A stretch of DNA of 64,000 nt from Ceratobasidium sp. AG-K. Taxonomy: Eukaryota; Basidiomycota; Agaricomycetes; Cantharellales; Ceratobasidiaceae. The notes below the pieces were generated by a model. That model was not told the origin of the DNA. It ran no database searches and was given only the letters and a program-made list of their open reading frames with translations. Positions 40,053-53,553 of the stretch are shown piece after piece (the stretch's first letter is position 1; each line of letters starts with the position of its first letter). The stretch spans positions 3,720,001 through 3,784,000 of the forward strand of contig JAWNGF010000004.1 of the NCBI GenBank assembly GCA_037039685.1. Reading direction: 5' to 3'. Made by a program: the position numbers and the translations under genes.

Positions 40053-40782
40053 TCAGTTTTGAGATGTTGAGGAAGCAGCGGGCGGGGGGTCTGGTTGGTG
40101 CACTGGAGGACCAAGACCGGGAGGGGGAATGCTTAGTCTTGATAATGAGGTACGTTGCGACGAGCTTGTCGAGGGCCGGGAATTATGAGTGGGTAATGGC
40201 TGCGATGGAGAAGTCTGTATAGCATTAGCACGCACTTTGACGAACGAGGCTCATACTCACCACTGTCTCTGTACTTTGAAGCTGTGAGTGCCGCATCGGC
40301 ATCATGGGATACTGCCCAGCCTCTGGGTCCATCTCCTTCTGTTGGTTGTTTAGTTTTGCGGCGGGGGGAGGATTGACATCGACTGTGCCCGAGGTAGTCG
40401 TCCGCTTTAGGTTACTCGCCACGCTATCTCGTCCATCCTTGGGCTCCTCGTTTCTTCCCAACTCCATCTCCGCCTCGACAGATATCGGTTGCTCTGACGA
40501 TCGAGGTGACCGGCGCCAAAATAAGAACAATCGCCGAGTAAACCCAAGCCGGCGTTCATGTGTTGCGCCAGTAGCAATGCTATTGTGCCCTCCCCGAGCC
40601 CGTCGCCTTCGTCGTATTCCAAACCAAAGCCCTCCACTGACCACGACAAAGACAATCACGACCGCGATCCCTGCCCATGCTGCGTTTGAATCGGAATCCG
40701 TGTCGAGATCGAGGTCGCTGTCAAAGTTGGGAGTGGGATCGCAGACCGTGCCAGAGCACATATCGTTGCTGACCCCTACCAT
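40053..40782 (-). CDS. Single-pass membrane protein, unknown
   Basis: Two exons, 40782-40261 and 40214-40053, joined at GTG|GTGAGT and ATACAG|ACT, in frame. The product is about 227 residues: a short acidic ectodomain with two cysteines (MCSGTVCDPTPNFDSD), one clear membrane helix (WAGIAVVIVFVVVSGGLWF), a stop-transfer basic cluster (RRRRRAR), and a long Ser/Pro-rich cytosolic tail with HNSRPSTSSSQRTSLSRL and a PPPGLGPPVHQPDPPP end. This layout (short ectodomain, one helix, disordered tail) is common among fungal surface proteins of unknown role. No signal peptide is seen before the helix, so an upstream exon may be missing. Confidence 0.6.
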
Positions 40783-42430
40783 CGTCTACGCACGGCGTAG
40801 GCCAATCCAGAGGGGCTATCAGAGGGCGTAAAACTAGCTCCGCTCGGAATAGGAGTGGCTGGCAGGAGTCTCGAGCCAAGGTGCGAGTCTTGCGCTATAA
40901 AGTCAAGAGGGGGGAGAAGGAAGTCTGAACAAAGAGGCAACCAATATGATAAAGAGCCATGTTGCTGACGCGGAGCAAGGCGCACGGCTGGAATACTGGT
41001 TCTTTGGCTTCGCGAAGGTTGCTCGTGTTGCTACCACGCCGAGGTCAAGCCGCCGGCCCTAACCACGGTTACCAACAGTAACACCTCAAACATCGTAAAT
41101 TGGTATTTTAACCCCAAGGCAACCGCCTGACCTGACTGTACCTTACTTCCATATTGTCATGATAACTTACGGGGAAATGTGTCTATGCAAGGTACGGTCT
41201 AGAGCAAGGCTGGTGGCGAGAGTATAGGTACACGAGACGAGTTTCGGCGCTCGGCTTCGCTACCTCATCAGTCGCCTTGGCACATGACACCGAATGCTTG
41301 TCGTGCTCGAATAAGCCCGAAATTATTGGGAACGATGTTTCAATTATCGATACGATGTTCTAATTGGTGCGAATGAGACGACAGGCTGACTGAAATCGCT
41401 GCAGTAAATTTATTTCAGTTCAATCCCACACGTTCCCATGCTACTAGTGCGAAGAACCGCTCGCGCAGTGGGAGGACCGTACTGAAACATTCTGAACAGG
41501 AAGGAGAATTGCTCCTAAGACTGTCTATGTTCTATGACATGTCTTCTCATCCCGGGCCGCCATCCACGCATTCGTAATCCTGTGTGAATTCTCATTCTCA
41601 TTCGGGAGCATTAACAAGCTCAACACGTCGAAAGCCGTCAGGCTCCACTTGACTGCGTACTGCTTCAATTGACAAAACCGCATGGGATCGCCACCGCCAC
41701 CCGCTCGGGCGATGACGACAATAACTTTGTTACTTGTTGTAACCTGAGACCAACCTATCATGGCTACAAATGTCATTTCCATCGCGATACCTGGCTATAT
41801 GCAATTCGCGCACTTCTGCCCGTGAGTTGGAATTTCGCAGCAAGGAGTCTTGGCATTCGGAGTGACCAGCCGGAATCAGACGCCGTTCAGTCATCGGTAT
41901 CGATATCGATACACAAAGTTTTACAGTTCAGCGAGAACGAGAACAGATGCATACACCATGTGAATTCCTCGAGACGTCTAAAGGTCATGTTTCAAATGTT
42001 TGAGATCAAGTGTTGGAAGTCTCCAACTTCCAAATTTTTAAGCTCGTTCGGGCCGAAATGAGAACAGGCTGCTCGCCCCTATCTGGTAGTTGCCTTGCCG
42101 AGTTCAAATGATTGACATGGAGCTCGAGTAGACTGCCAATCGCAGGCTATGGTCCCTTTGCCCTATGGTTCTGGTAATGATTACTGGTGGATGCCCCATC
42201 GCTAATTGCGTGCGTGCACTCTGAGTTTCGTCAACGTAACAATGTCCCAGAATAGCTCAATATCCTAGCATTGTTTTTATATGCAAGCTTCACAAACACA
42301 CATATCACTGGCATAAATCATTTCATTCTGCATGAGGAATTGATGCAGCGAAGTACAAAGAGGGACGATGACAAAAGCTTCAATTGATACAAAAACTTGT
42401 TCAGCTGCAAAAAGGACAGAAACTCCCCGC
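40783..42430. other. Intergenic
   Basis: About 1.6 kb without a supported gene. Minus-strand 40776-40985 and 41525-41782 are short open frames without motifs. It would contain the promoter of the membrane-protein gene and the 3' flank of eEF2. Confidence 0.45.
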
Positions 42431-45392
42431 CTAGAGCTTGTCGTAGTAGTTATCCAGAGCAGGAATGTCGGGCTGAACAAATGGTAAACATCAATGGAAG
42501 ATCCCAACGCCATAACACTGCTGCCTACCTTGAGACCCTTGCGAGTTCGGATGGCCTTGACCATCTGCTCGAGCTTGCTGTCCTTCTCGAGAGGGGAACC
42601 GTTCATGACCTCCCAGTGGTCGAACACAGCCTGAGGGAAGGCCTGGCCCGCCGTCGCACCGCGGAGATCAGCGTTGAAGCCGAAGGACTCCATGACAGGG
42701 AGATACGCCTTAACCGTGAACATGGGCGTTCCAGGGCGCTGTTCCTCAGAGAAGACCTGGCCACGACGCCTGTTAAGGGTCGAGTAGATACCACCGATCG
42801 CGTTCTCGGGGCACTGAATCTCGACGAGGTAGACGGGCTCCTGGAGAGCGGGGTCGGCGAGCAAGCAGGCAGCATAGGTGACACGACGGCAAGTGGGGAT
42901 GATCTGTCCACCACCACGGTGAATAGCATCGGTGTGGAGCTGGAACATTCTTTGAGTATATTGTGGATAATTCGAGCCTTGCATATACTCACCGTAACGT
43001 CCATAATGTTTACTCGGACACCACGCATGTTCTCGTCGCAAGTCACGCCTTCCTTGGTTGCCCATTGGAACGCAGCGACGCAAGAGTCCTTGATTTCGTT
43101 GAGATATTGTACACCCTTGGTGACATCGACCATCAGGTTAGGGCCGGTAGTATCGGGACCGAAGCACCAAATCTTGCGGGCATCAGTGACATCCCAGCCG
43201 AAATCGTCAGCGAGCATGCGAGCACGGATCTTGAAATCGTCGCGGGGGTTGACGGTGCCGGCCTCAATCGCCTTAGTGAGCTCCTCGTCAATAGGCAAGG
43301 CCTTGGCATAGAGACGGTTGTGCTTGTTCTGGGACTTGGAGAGCGCGACAATCGATGACTCAGCCCTAACAGTCTCACGGTAACCGACGACGGGATCGGA
43401 CTTCTTGAGTGGCACACCGGCGTGATCCTCCTCGAGATCCTATAATCACAATATTGCGTCAGATATTGCCACACTTAAAACTAAGCGAAGTACGTACCTT
43501 CAAGCAAATTTCCAAGTGGAGCTCACCGGCACCAGCAACAATGTGCTCACCGGTTTCGGCAATCCAGGCCTGGACGCAAGGATCGGACTTGGACAAGCGC
43601 TTCAATCCTTCGACGAGCTTGGGCAGATCGGCTGCGTTCTTGACCTCGACAGCAACTTGCACGACAGGGGACACGGAGAACTTCATAACCTTCATGTTGT
43701 GCGCAGTCTCGCTGGTCGTAAGGGTACCCGACTTGAGCAAGAATTGATCGATACCGACGAGACCAACAATGTTTCCGGCCGGGCAGTCCTCAATAGGCTC
43801 AATGTAGCGACCCATCATGAGCACGGTACGCTGGACGCTCTTGACGAAGAGATCGTCCTTCTTGCCGGGAACATAGTTGGGGCCCTGGATGCGGATCTTG
43901 GGACCGGAGCGAACGGTACCGGAGAAGACACGGCCAAAGGCGTAGAAACGTCCCTTATCGGAGGTCGGCACCATCTTGGAGATGTACAAGACGAGAGGAG
44001 CCTTGGGGTCACAGTCACGGATACCAATCGCAGATTCGTCGTCCATAGGACCCTCGTAGAGAGTCTCGACACGGTAGCGCTGGGCGGTTGCAGGCGAGGG
44101 AAGGTTAATGACAATCATCTCCAGGAGGGAGTCACCAGCAGGCAGGAACTTGCGCATGATGACCTTGAGGAGTGGCTTGCCCTCGAGATCACGTTCGTCC
44201 TGAGCGAGCTTGACGTCCAACTTGTCGAGCATGGGGCCAATCGCATCCTTCTTGAAGTTCATGACGGCATCAAAGATCTTGAAGATGGGATCAAGGACGA
44301 ACATATTGAATGCACGGTCGAGCTGCTTGCCATCGGCGTCCGTTGGCTTTGTCGACCATTTCTTGGTGGCGGGGTTGAAGTAGTTCTCGCCCCAGAGCTT
44401 GTTCATCATCTTGGTCTTCTCAACACCGAACTTCTTGGAGTAGCGAGTGGCGAACTGACGGAGGGTGAAACCCCATCCGTGGAGACCAGAGCCGAAAGCG
44501 ACAGTGCCTTTGTCGGGGTAGACCTGGACGTCACCAAGCTTCTCGTCGTGGTAGGTGGAGATAATGACGTTGACGGACTCGACGGTACGGGTGAACGACT
44601 GGTAAAGATCCTCCTTGGAGACCTGGAGCTCGAGAAGCGCACGATCGACCTTGTTGATAATAACGACGGGCTTGATACGCTCAGTGAGTGCCTGACGCAG
44701 CACAGTCTCGGTTTGAACGCAAACGCCTTCAACGCAGTCGACGACGACGAGAGCACCGTCAGTAACACGGAGGGCGGCCGTAACTTCGGACGAGAAATCG
44801 ACGTGTCCGGGAGAGTCGATCAAGTTGATTAAGAACTCGTTTCCTGTAGAATAAAAATAAGTAACTGATTATGCGACGCGGGTTCAATGCGCCTGACCTT
44901 CAGTCTTTTGCTTGATATCGGGCAAGTCCTCCTTGTCAATCTCAAAGTACATCGAAATGGCGGTGGACTTGATGGTAATACCGCGCTCTTTCTCGTCGTC
45001 TCTTGTGTCGGTGAACCGCATATCACCAGCATTCTTGGCAGCAATGATACCGGCTTTCGACACCAGAGAATCGGTGAGCGTCGACTTTCCGTGGTCGACT
45101 AGAGGGCGATAAGTTATATTGACAAGGCCTCTAAGTAACACACATACCATGAGCAATAACACTCATGTTACGGATGTTCGTGGGCTTGTCCATGAGCGCA
45201 CGGATCTGGTCTAAGTGTGATTGAATGCGTCAATATCGACATCAACTAAACCCTCATCGACTCTGGGATCGTCCAGAGCGTCAAGCGGGCGTGGTTTTTG
45301 ATACGCACCGACGGTGAAGTTACTATGTGGCACAACGCATCCGTCAGCGTTGAAATTTTCATGGGGGCGGGATGAAGATGGACTTACACCAT
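42431..45392 (-). CDS. EFT1: Translation elongation factor 2
   Basis: The GTPase that moves the ribosome one codon along in translation. About 840 residues, full length. The first exon is only ATGGT; a tiny second exon adds NFTV, then [18 protein letters not shown]. GTPase motifs: AHVDHGKST (G1), ERGITIKST (G2), DSPGHVDF (G3), NKVDRALLE (G4). The phosphorylatable loop reads [12 protein letters not shown]. Domain II has [19 protein letters not shown], domain [20 protein letters not shown], domain IV the diphthamide loop [16 protein letters not shown] with its modified histidine (the H before RGGGQ), and domain [20 protein letters not shown]. The C-terminus is the invariant LDNYYDKL. The EFT1 symbol follows yeast. 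Strong codon bias leaves long open shadows on the other strand. High expression is expected. Confidence 0.97.
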
Positions 45393-45648
45393 GGCTGCGA
45401 CTCTTGATTTATTTCAATCTAATAGTCTTGTTGTTTTATCGCTGGTGCACCGAAGCAGAGCAACAGCTGTGGTGGGCAAGGGCAGCCGCGAGGTGGAGAA
45501 AGTTTCTGTGGATACGATCGCCTGATAAGTATCCGATCCAGTCACGCCGGTCACTTCCGCTCTCATATGCGCTGTCACGCATGGTCACGCGGTCCCGCCA
45601 CTCCATGAATCATCATGTATTATTAGCTGATATGACTCGTTTGGTGAA

Positions 45649-46673
45649 TCAAGCCCCTTCAGTCTTTCTCTTCTGACTCTGGAGAGGGATGACTTCCCAC
45701 TGACGGCGGCGTAGTGCATCATCACTCAGCTTGGCCGTTCCTTTCTCGAGCCAGCCAACCGGGAGCTCGAGCACTCGCACAGGGCGTCCTGCGTCCGGAC
45801 TGTCATCCGTATCATCCTCTCCGCCCTCTCGTTCCTCTTCCATCACCTCCTCGTCATCCAACGCAAAGTCCAACGCCGAAGTTTGGCTGTGTCCGAATGC
45901 CGAGGATACTGGCGCTGCGGAGGTGCTCGCAAGTATCGCCTGTGGTTTAGCTAATGTTGAGCCTATGGTCGACATCATCGACATTGTATTCTCCAAGAAC
46001 GAGCGCGGTCGCCGAACGGGTACAGCGCCCACGATATAGTCCTTGGACCGCCATGAGTTGGTCGGGTCTGCGGAATTGGGTGGTGGATAGTTGGGGTCGC
46101 AGCCAAAAGTCGCACGGATTAACTTGGAGGAGGGAACGTAGGTGATTCGGGGAAGTGGATGAGATTCAGGGTTGGGAAAGGGGAGTGTGAACGGTTTACG
46201 GTGTCGGAGGACAAGTCGACCTCCTTGAATCGGACAGGGTGAGAAGGTATGAAGCCGTATATTCAAGGTACTAACCTTCAACATCAATAGCATGTCCAGA
46301 TGCCTTTGAGCACAAAGCACCTGAGTGGTCGATAAAGAATATCTGTATGAGACTGGTTGGTGCTTGCCACTCGACCAACGAGACGCACGCACTTGATTAT
46401 CCGCAGACGGGTTTCTCATGGCTGCGAATGCATCTCATTAGGATAAAATCGAACAGGAGGAATTATAAAGTCTCGCTCACGCAAAACTAGGCTGTTTTCT
46501 TTCGCAGTCCAAAGCACAACGCGAGTGCCATCTTGTGCCGAGCTTGTGGCCACATCCAACAAGCGCCCGGTCCCATGGTTCTTGATAATAAAGTATCCAG
46601 TAGGGAATCCAGACGGTGTATTATCCTCATTCAGGTGACTTGTCTCGTATGGAGGTGGTTCAGTATTAGTCAT
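45649..46673 (-). CDS. Ricin-B-type beta-trefoil lectin-like protein
   Basis: About four exons. The start is MTNTEPPPYETSHLNE; the trefoil begins SGFPTGYFIIKNHGTGRLLDV and continues RVVLWTAKENSLVLP. Exon 2 adds MRNPSADNQ, a short exon gives FFIDHSGALCSKASGHAIDVE, and the last starts GGRLVLRHRKPFTLPFPNP. This is the pattern of a carbohydrate-binding-like beta-trefoil domain. The C-terminal half is different: RPRSFLENTMSMMSTIGSTLA, then a strongly acidic tract (LDDEEVMEEEREGGEDDT), LPVGWLEKGTAKLSDDALRRR and a basic end. There is no signal peptide, so it should stay in the cytosol. There is no enzyme or toxin domain attached. Sugar binding is not shown by the sequence. Confidence 0.7.
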
Positions 46674-49305
46674 GGTAGGGAATTCCAGGTGTACAAGGTC
46701 GAGCAGTGGTGATGGACAGCAAGAGCGTCATGTTGATGCCGTAATAGTCCGTATAATTACCACAAGTCACGTGGAATGTTTTTTTTTTTTAGCACATATT
46801 TATCGAGCTACATTAATACAGGGTCAAACCGCTCTATGCCATGCAGGACACAATCAGTAAGAAAGAAAAATTAGGAAGTAAATGTCCACCCGGAGATGAC
46901 TTGGGTAGAGAAGACGAGAAAACCCCTTAGGGTGATCACGTGGAATGAGTAATTGAAATACCACACTTCAGAGGTTCAAAGACTGGGACAGGTGGAATAC
47001 GTATTGCACGGATGTGCGCCACGCCTATGCGATGTCGATGAAAAATTCTAGATATTAAGCAATTTGTAGTGCCCAGACCGCGCATGTAACGCCGACAACA
47101 CCTTTGTTCGGGACCTACCGAGCCGAGGCGTATGACCCCACCCCGATATCAGTATCCAAACTCTTCCGTCCAAATCACAGCCGCATGTGTGGCCTCATGT
47201 TCGAACTGCCTTCATATAGCCAAGGAGAGCACATAGGAACGATCACGCTCGCACCTCTTATCTCAAAACGTGGGGTATGGATCCGCAGTCTGGACATCGA
47301 GGATAGACCACGACACTCGTTTTCCGCGTATTTGACGTAAACATTCATTATGAGTGATCGAGCTGCAAGAAATACCCCCAAAATCTGCAATATCCAGCTA
47401 GGTCTTACATACCCAGGTGAGGATGGCTGACCTACGCATGTTTGACACGTTTTGCATTCACCCAAACTAAGCTTAGTCGTTATCTCGATACTCTCATCTG
47501 GGGTGAAGCATCATCGGTGAATAGATGAATCCAATCACCGTGCATTACACCCAGCCGTTGTAACGGTTGTTTTTATCTAGTTTAGTACTGGTGGTCTCAA
47601 GTCTGTGCAAATTCATTGGACTCCTGAGGGTCGAGGAGGTCAATCACAAGGCATACTCCGACCGGGAGAAGCAATGTCGACGAAAGTAGGAACCTTGGGT
47701 GGGTACATGCCTACATCGACGGGATAGCACAAACCGGGACTATTTACGATTAGTCAAAAACAAAACAACATTTATCCAGGTACAAGTGCCTTGAAAACCC
47801 CCTAGGTTATAATCTTTCGATATTTTCCTGGGAGTTTCTCCTTGATGACCGGCTAGATGACACGATATGGTGAACATATGTCCAGCAACAAATGCATCAA
47901 ACGGCAACACCCGCATTAGGTCATGATGTCCGCCGATCTGCCGCTGCCTCAACAAGGCATGCTACATCGCAAATACTGGAAGCAATCCAAATCTAGGCCG
48001 ACGTTTCCAGCAGATGATAGGTCGACACTCGTTACATTTGCTTGGGCTACTTTATGTGCCCAGGCATCGGGGCGAGTCGGATAGAATCAGATAGACTGTG
48101 TGGCGCTCATGGCCTAATTCGTAACCGTAAAACCTTCCTTGCGCTTTCAATTAAGACATTTGATAACCGCAAACCTCATTCAGCATGGGCGGGTGGCCAA
48201 CTTTTCGTCGATGTACTTCGGACAGTCGGGGAGCTCAGAACATCCCTGTCCGCCGCCCTTCCCTCTATGTGACAGTTGAGCGCCGACTCATCTCACCTCT
48301 GGCATGGGAACCCACGGTCCAGACCTACAACAGAAAGTGAACTAGGTTTCAGCCCTGGTATCATGTAGAATCTCATCAGTAATCATGATGACTCGGACCC
48401 CACATCTACGCTATCCGGTCTGCCTGTTCTTGAGTTGCCTTGACTGAATTAACGTGAGCTGGTTCTGATTACTCGATTGCGATAAAATCATCCACCCTTT
48501 GTAAGGGCGTATGTACCAAATTACCCCAGCTAGCAGTATTCGCATCGCCTGCACCGAGGTTCCTCAGTAAGGAAGAGATGGTGCAGTGTTACCTCAGCAT
48601 ATGTCTGATTCCCAGCATCAACAAGAGCCAAACGATCGGCGATCGATTACTTTACTCGGCGAGAAGGGTATTCGTGTGAACATCTTGTAAAATGAGCCAT
48701 TAGCCACTAATATTCGTCAACAACCTGAGCGCTCTCTAGGCGCAAAGCATAAAATTATTGCAAGCCATTAGGCAGACGTTGTTGTGATCCACAGCCTCAC
48801 AGGAGAAGATTGAAGCTCAAGGTTGAATTCTCAAGGCAGTCCCACAAACGTCGACAAGAACCAGGAAATAAATGTTGATCGCCGCAAATGCATTACGCAT
48901 AGCCTTGTCTTCGAGCTAAACACAAGCATACCACTGCCTCAAGAATTGCGGACCCATCCGAACAACGTTAATAAAGCAAGGTTTTGGTGCTATATATTAC
49001 CAAGCTCTCGTATCACGTGAAGATGTGGCACGAAGCCAAAGTTCAACTCTCGAAGAATGCATCCAGGGGTATATTTTGCGGAGACAGCGGGGAATCGCAG
49101 ACTATGACCATTGTCATGGATTAATCATCTGAAAATTCACTTCAAAGCCATAACCGTAATTCACCCAAGTGAAATGGACCATCGCTCCTGTGGTCCAAGT
49201 GAATTGATGTCCCAATTAAGTACTTAAGAGGCGCGCGAGGAGCTCGAGCCGCTATCGACTCGTTGAGGATTCCCTCTGAGCAATACCCCCATACCGATTA
49301 CCATA
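46674..49305. other. Gene-poor island
   Basis: A T10 tract lies near 46780. Plus-strand 47104-47340 and the minus-strand frame opposite it are both open and look partly protein-like, so neither can be chosen. No domain, RNA gene or transposon motif was recognised. Confidence 0.4.
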
Positions 49306-49773
49306 ATGACCCTTACATCCCTCCATATATCCACACCTTCCTCTGATTTGTCCGGGAACGCCACCCCCGATCTGGCAGCCCCTCGCATCTCCCATACGGG
49401 GTGAGTATATGACAACAACTCATATATTTCGATCTAACAGCGTAAAATTCACAGGCGACCAACCACTTCTCCATATCCCTCTCAAACGAAATGGGCACCT
49501 GTGCCCCCTTGGCGTGAGGTATACAAATCACGAGGCGCGGTCGATCCAAACCACGTATTCTCAAGCCTCCTCGGCCAGAGTGGTTGCGTCGTCGATCTGA
49601 AAAGGGATCAAATAAGCAGAAAGAGCACAAACCTCATTATCCACTTTGCACGTCGCCTGGTGCAACGCCGCCGTGTTCTCCTGCCCGCGAACGTAGCACA
49701 CCTATCGTTTCAGACATCGCCAGTGTTTGACCAAACTTACGATTCATTTCGCATATCAATACTCCCAATGTAA
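49306..49773 (+). CDS. Candidate two-exon gene, unknown
   Basis: Exons 49306-49400 and 49455-49773 join in frame across a 54-base intron (GTGAGT…TTCACAG), giving about 137 residues. The start codon follows CCATA. Exon 1 is Ser/Thr/Pro-rich (MTLTSLHISTPSSD). Exon 2 reads PTTSPYPSQTKWAPVPPW, REVYKSRGAVDPNHVFSSL, LGQSGCVVDLKRDQI and then a basic, hydrophobic end. The junction quality and the coherent exon 2 argue for a gene; no family is recognised and further introns after LKRDQI are possible. It is isolated within a gene-poor region. Confidence 0.38.
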
Positions 49774-52700
49774 CCCGATTTGTATCAATCCAAACATGCT
49801 TCATTCTGTCCTCCCTGCTGCGCGAGCAGGGGATGTTTGTACCGTGCCATGTCTGTTTATACCGCTCATCTTTACCAGTGGGATGATGAGACGACAGGTT
49901 CTCGCGTGTGTTTGAGTTCGCATAGCCATTGCCTCGTGTTTGACAGGAAGGCTCGTTACCTTCTTGGTTCTCTACCTAAATACTCCTTAATGACGCATGC
50001 AAAGCGTGTTTAGCGCGTGTTGCATTGCCGGTGCCGACATCTAAAACTTGAGAACGTCGGTGCGCTTGGGTACCGGACTGGTACCAGGTCGTATGCACCT
50101 GCTGCGCAGCGCAGAGCAACGAGAAGTCTTCAACGTACTGTGGCAATTCGATTTTTCTCCACAGGAATCAACTAGTGAACAAAACGTGCTTGATCGCCCT
50201 CGAGCGGAGGTTGGCGCGCAGCGGTCGGGGTTGCGCACCAAGACATACTAGTCGGAGAACGAAGCACAGTGCATAAAGGAGTTATCAATAGAGTGCGATC
50301 AAGTTATCGGGAAGTTTATCGTTCTTTTCTCGCAATTTAGTGCGCTTGGCCATCTGTGGAGGGTTCTCCTCATAGGCGAGATGAAATGCGACAACTCCTT
50401 TCTACGTATAAATGCCACATGCTAGGCTACTAAAAGGTGAGTGCTTCGAAATATTGATTAAAGGATCGAAAAATTGCAAGACGTCTAGCTATCATCTCTA
50501 TTGTTCGCGGATGGTTGTTCGACGTGAGGTGTGAGCTCCAAGCATTTGGGGCTACGAACGTCATTCGAGTCAAACCGCCCCACCAAAAATGTTATTAATT
50601 AGCTACAGGCAATGCAAGAGGATATTCAGCGCGTTGAATACGAGAGGTTGTAGCATATAGATACTTTTTGCAGCTTAATCCCAAGAACAATACCGATCGG
50701 AACCCATTCTGGTGCTTTTGTTTGTACCTGGACCCTTAGAGTCACTGGGCAAGCCCAAGCACGAACGGTCGTCCACCACACTCTGTTCATTGTTTCTCTC
50801 ATACCCCCCCGTTACCGTCCGCCCCAATCCTTCCCGCCCTCCTTAGTCTAAAAAAAATCATGATAAATACGCAGAATGTGTACCATTCAACTCAAACTGG
50901 GGTAGAGTCTAATTAGGCGCCACCGGATGCGCTTGGGAAAACTGGGCTAGAGTTCGATGCAACTTGTTGATCGGTTATGCGATTCGTATTGCCTACTGCG
51001 GCGAATTGTGGATGTACTAGTGCAACTTGGTCGACTTGTTATGACATGAGCCCCATTGCTCGCCCGCGCGATTGTCTCGGTATCTCGCCTATCTGTGCCA
51101 CAGGTCGATTGTTTCCGTCAAAAACTATACACTCGCTCATCTTACACGTACACTCAAGCCAATCCCATTGCTCGATACATTGCGTATGTGGACCAGCAAC
51201 CCATCGATTAGCGATGACCAGACAACTCCCTAAAAAGGCTCTAGTCAAAATGTACGTAAAATATATACATTTTACCTCAATATGTTTTGTACCGACTCAA
51301 TTTGCTTGGCAGCTCCCGACAGCCTTATAGCTTAGCGCGGGGTTGGAAAAAGTCTAGTTGCCGCGCCGATTCTCCGTGACCGACTCGGAAATGTCCTCCT
51401 CGGCCGTTACGCACAAGGCAAGGCAAGATGGGCGTGATGTATAATTCTGGGTAAGCGCAATGACTTGACGTTCTCACATTGCGCTTGAGCATCAAGATGG
51501 ATTCTTATCAACCCCCAAATCGACGTTCACACGGCTGGATACTCTTGGATGAATCCGCAGTGGGATTGGTCCCATACCGAATGGGCTCAGGATTCTGGAT
51601 GATGTATGTGCCCTACATTCCCCTTCTAACATTACCTCATTCACCTTCCTACTCGAACGATTTTTACGGCGTAGGATGAAACAAAATAGGTAATACCAGA
51701 TTGCCACGAAATGCCTACGCCACCCACACCAGATCTCATCGAATTATACGTCATAACTCTATACATTACGCTAGGTCCGCCCCGCAACCCGCCCTGGCGG
51801 GGCGGCTCTAAGCATCGGCGATTGTGTACTGTTTTGCTCGACGAAATCGATTTCAATTTTTAATTTCGGGATTTCGAGTGCCATCCGGCTCGTTGGGCCT
51901 ATCTAGCCAATCGAGATGACGTCCCTGTGCGTGATCTTTGGGGTATGGACACGTATGGAGATGGTTTTCTCCTTGGGACGGAATCTCAAGCTTTCTGTTC
52001 GCTTGAGTGTGGTCGACAAAACTACAAAGACAGTTGCATTCGGACGAGTCGGTTTGAATCCGAGTGAAGGTATGTTGTCTTCACATAGGAGTTGCCGGGC
52101 ACAAAACTGAAATCAACTCCGAGGAGCCGGGCACGACCGGTTCAAGAGCAAAGTCTATACTCGAGCGGGGTATTGGTATTATCAATTCGCGGACGGATAG
52201 ACGTATGCTCAGCCTGCCGAGCGATGACCCTAGGCGTAGCAGATCCCGGCTCCTCGATCCCCCTGCGAAATTTAATCGGATTCTTTTACGCTCTCATTAC
52301 TGGGACATGGATGTGTCTAGGTACATTACTAGGAACGTCCAAGTTCCTTGCCCTAGGAAGGTCGTGACGGAGGAATTTTCCGGCCTGTGAACATCCAGGC
52401 GCTTGCCCCATAAAAGATGAGCCGGACACTGGTGTTTAAGGCAAGTCGGGCTCGTCTGAGCGGGCAACAAGGCGACTGATTCGATTCAGGTGTAACCCTA
52501 GGCGTCCGGGGCAGCCTCGTGTTGCCGCCACTGCAGAATCAGATGTTGTGCATACCTCAGAATCCGATACGCATGGGGCGGTGATGATGGGGGGCTCGAA
52601 TCTGTCGGTAGAGAGGGACGAATGCGAACTGCCCTGTGGTTTCAGTCGTGGCGCTCTCTTGGGTTCGGGTCAATCATCAGGCCAATATCATTATATCGAT

Positions 52701-53553
52701 TCGACCATATTCTTCACGTCGGTTCGAGCACTGGAACGGCGGGACCGCGACAAGATGCCGGGGTATCATCAGGCCAATCGCAGTATTTTTTGACCGAATC
52801 GGCGCTGTGGTCGGATATACGCGCTCTGGGCCGATCATCATCATAGCGTGGCGCTGGCCACTTGATCCCCCTCGCTGAGCACAGGTAATTGGCCTGACGA
52901 GCATGGTGGTTCGTGAAGATGTTGGATATTGTGCAACGTGCTACGACTAGCGGCGGCGGATTGATGATGATGAGCCTAGGGGGTGTGGCGGCTTGATACT
53001 CCTTTTCCGGATCAGTGCGGTAGCTCGTCCCGCACTCGATGTCGGGGAACGCGTGGGCCGGTTCGGGAGGTGGACCGAGTCGAGGAGGACGACGTCACAT
53101 GAGGCCGGGGAGTACGTACGAAGCCAGTACGTTTTTGACGTGTTTTCACGGCCTAATTCTAATGACTGTATGTAGCATATTAGGCTGTATTAGTGGGAAT
53201 CCCTTGTTTTGCACAGCCAGCACTTGTCGCACGGAAGAGAGCCGATCAGCAGTGACTTGGATAGGGGGACCATGCGCTGCTCGTGTCTTCCACAGATGGC
53301 GAAACGGACCGTATGTGTATGGCCGAGGGCGTTTGTGGGTGTTTATTGTGGCCATCATCCCAAGAGGCCGGAGCGTTCGGAAGAGCCGGGGTCCGACCGC
53401 TAGGACCCCGGAAGCAGGGACGACTGGAACGAGTACTTCAGACGACCATCGGTGCTGAATGCTGGCCCATCCCCGGTCCAAGCGCTGGCTCCTTTCTCAC
53501 CTTTGAGTACAATAAATCCCTGCGACACTCGCCTGGCCCTACATCCTCTGGCC
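49774..53553. other. Gene-poor island, second part
   Basis: No recognised gene. A short plus-strand frame at 51494-51679 (MDSYQPPNRRSHGWILL…) is faintly protein-like. The word ATCATCAGGCCAAT occurs twice (near 52673 and 52768). No reverse transcriptase or transposase motif was recognised. Confidence 0.4.

Noticed and set aside
43516..44832. A 438-codon open frame on the plus strand
   Set aside because: It is the mirror of eEF2 on the other strand. The strong codon bias of eEF2 leaves the antisense frame open, as it does at 42397-43311. No domain is present.
51960..52070. A tRNA-like T-loop (GGTTTGAATCC)
   Set aside because: No matching acceptor stem, D-arm or anticodon arm could be placed at the right distances. 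No other tRNA or rRNA gene was found.
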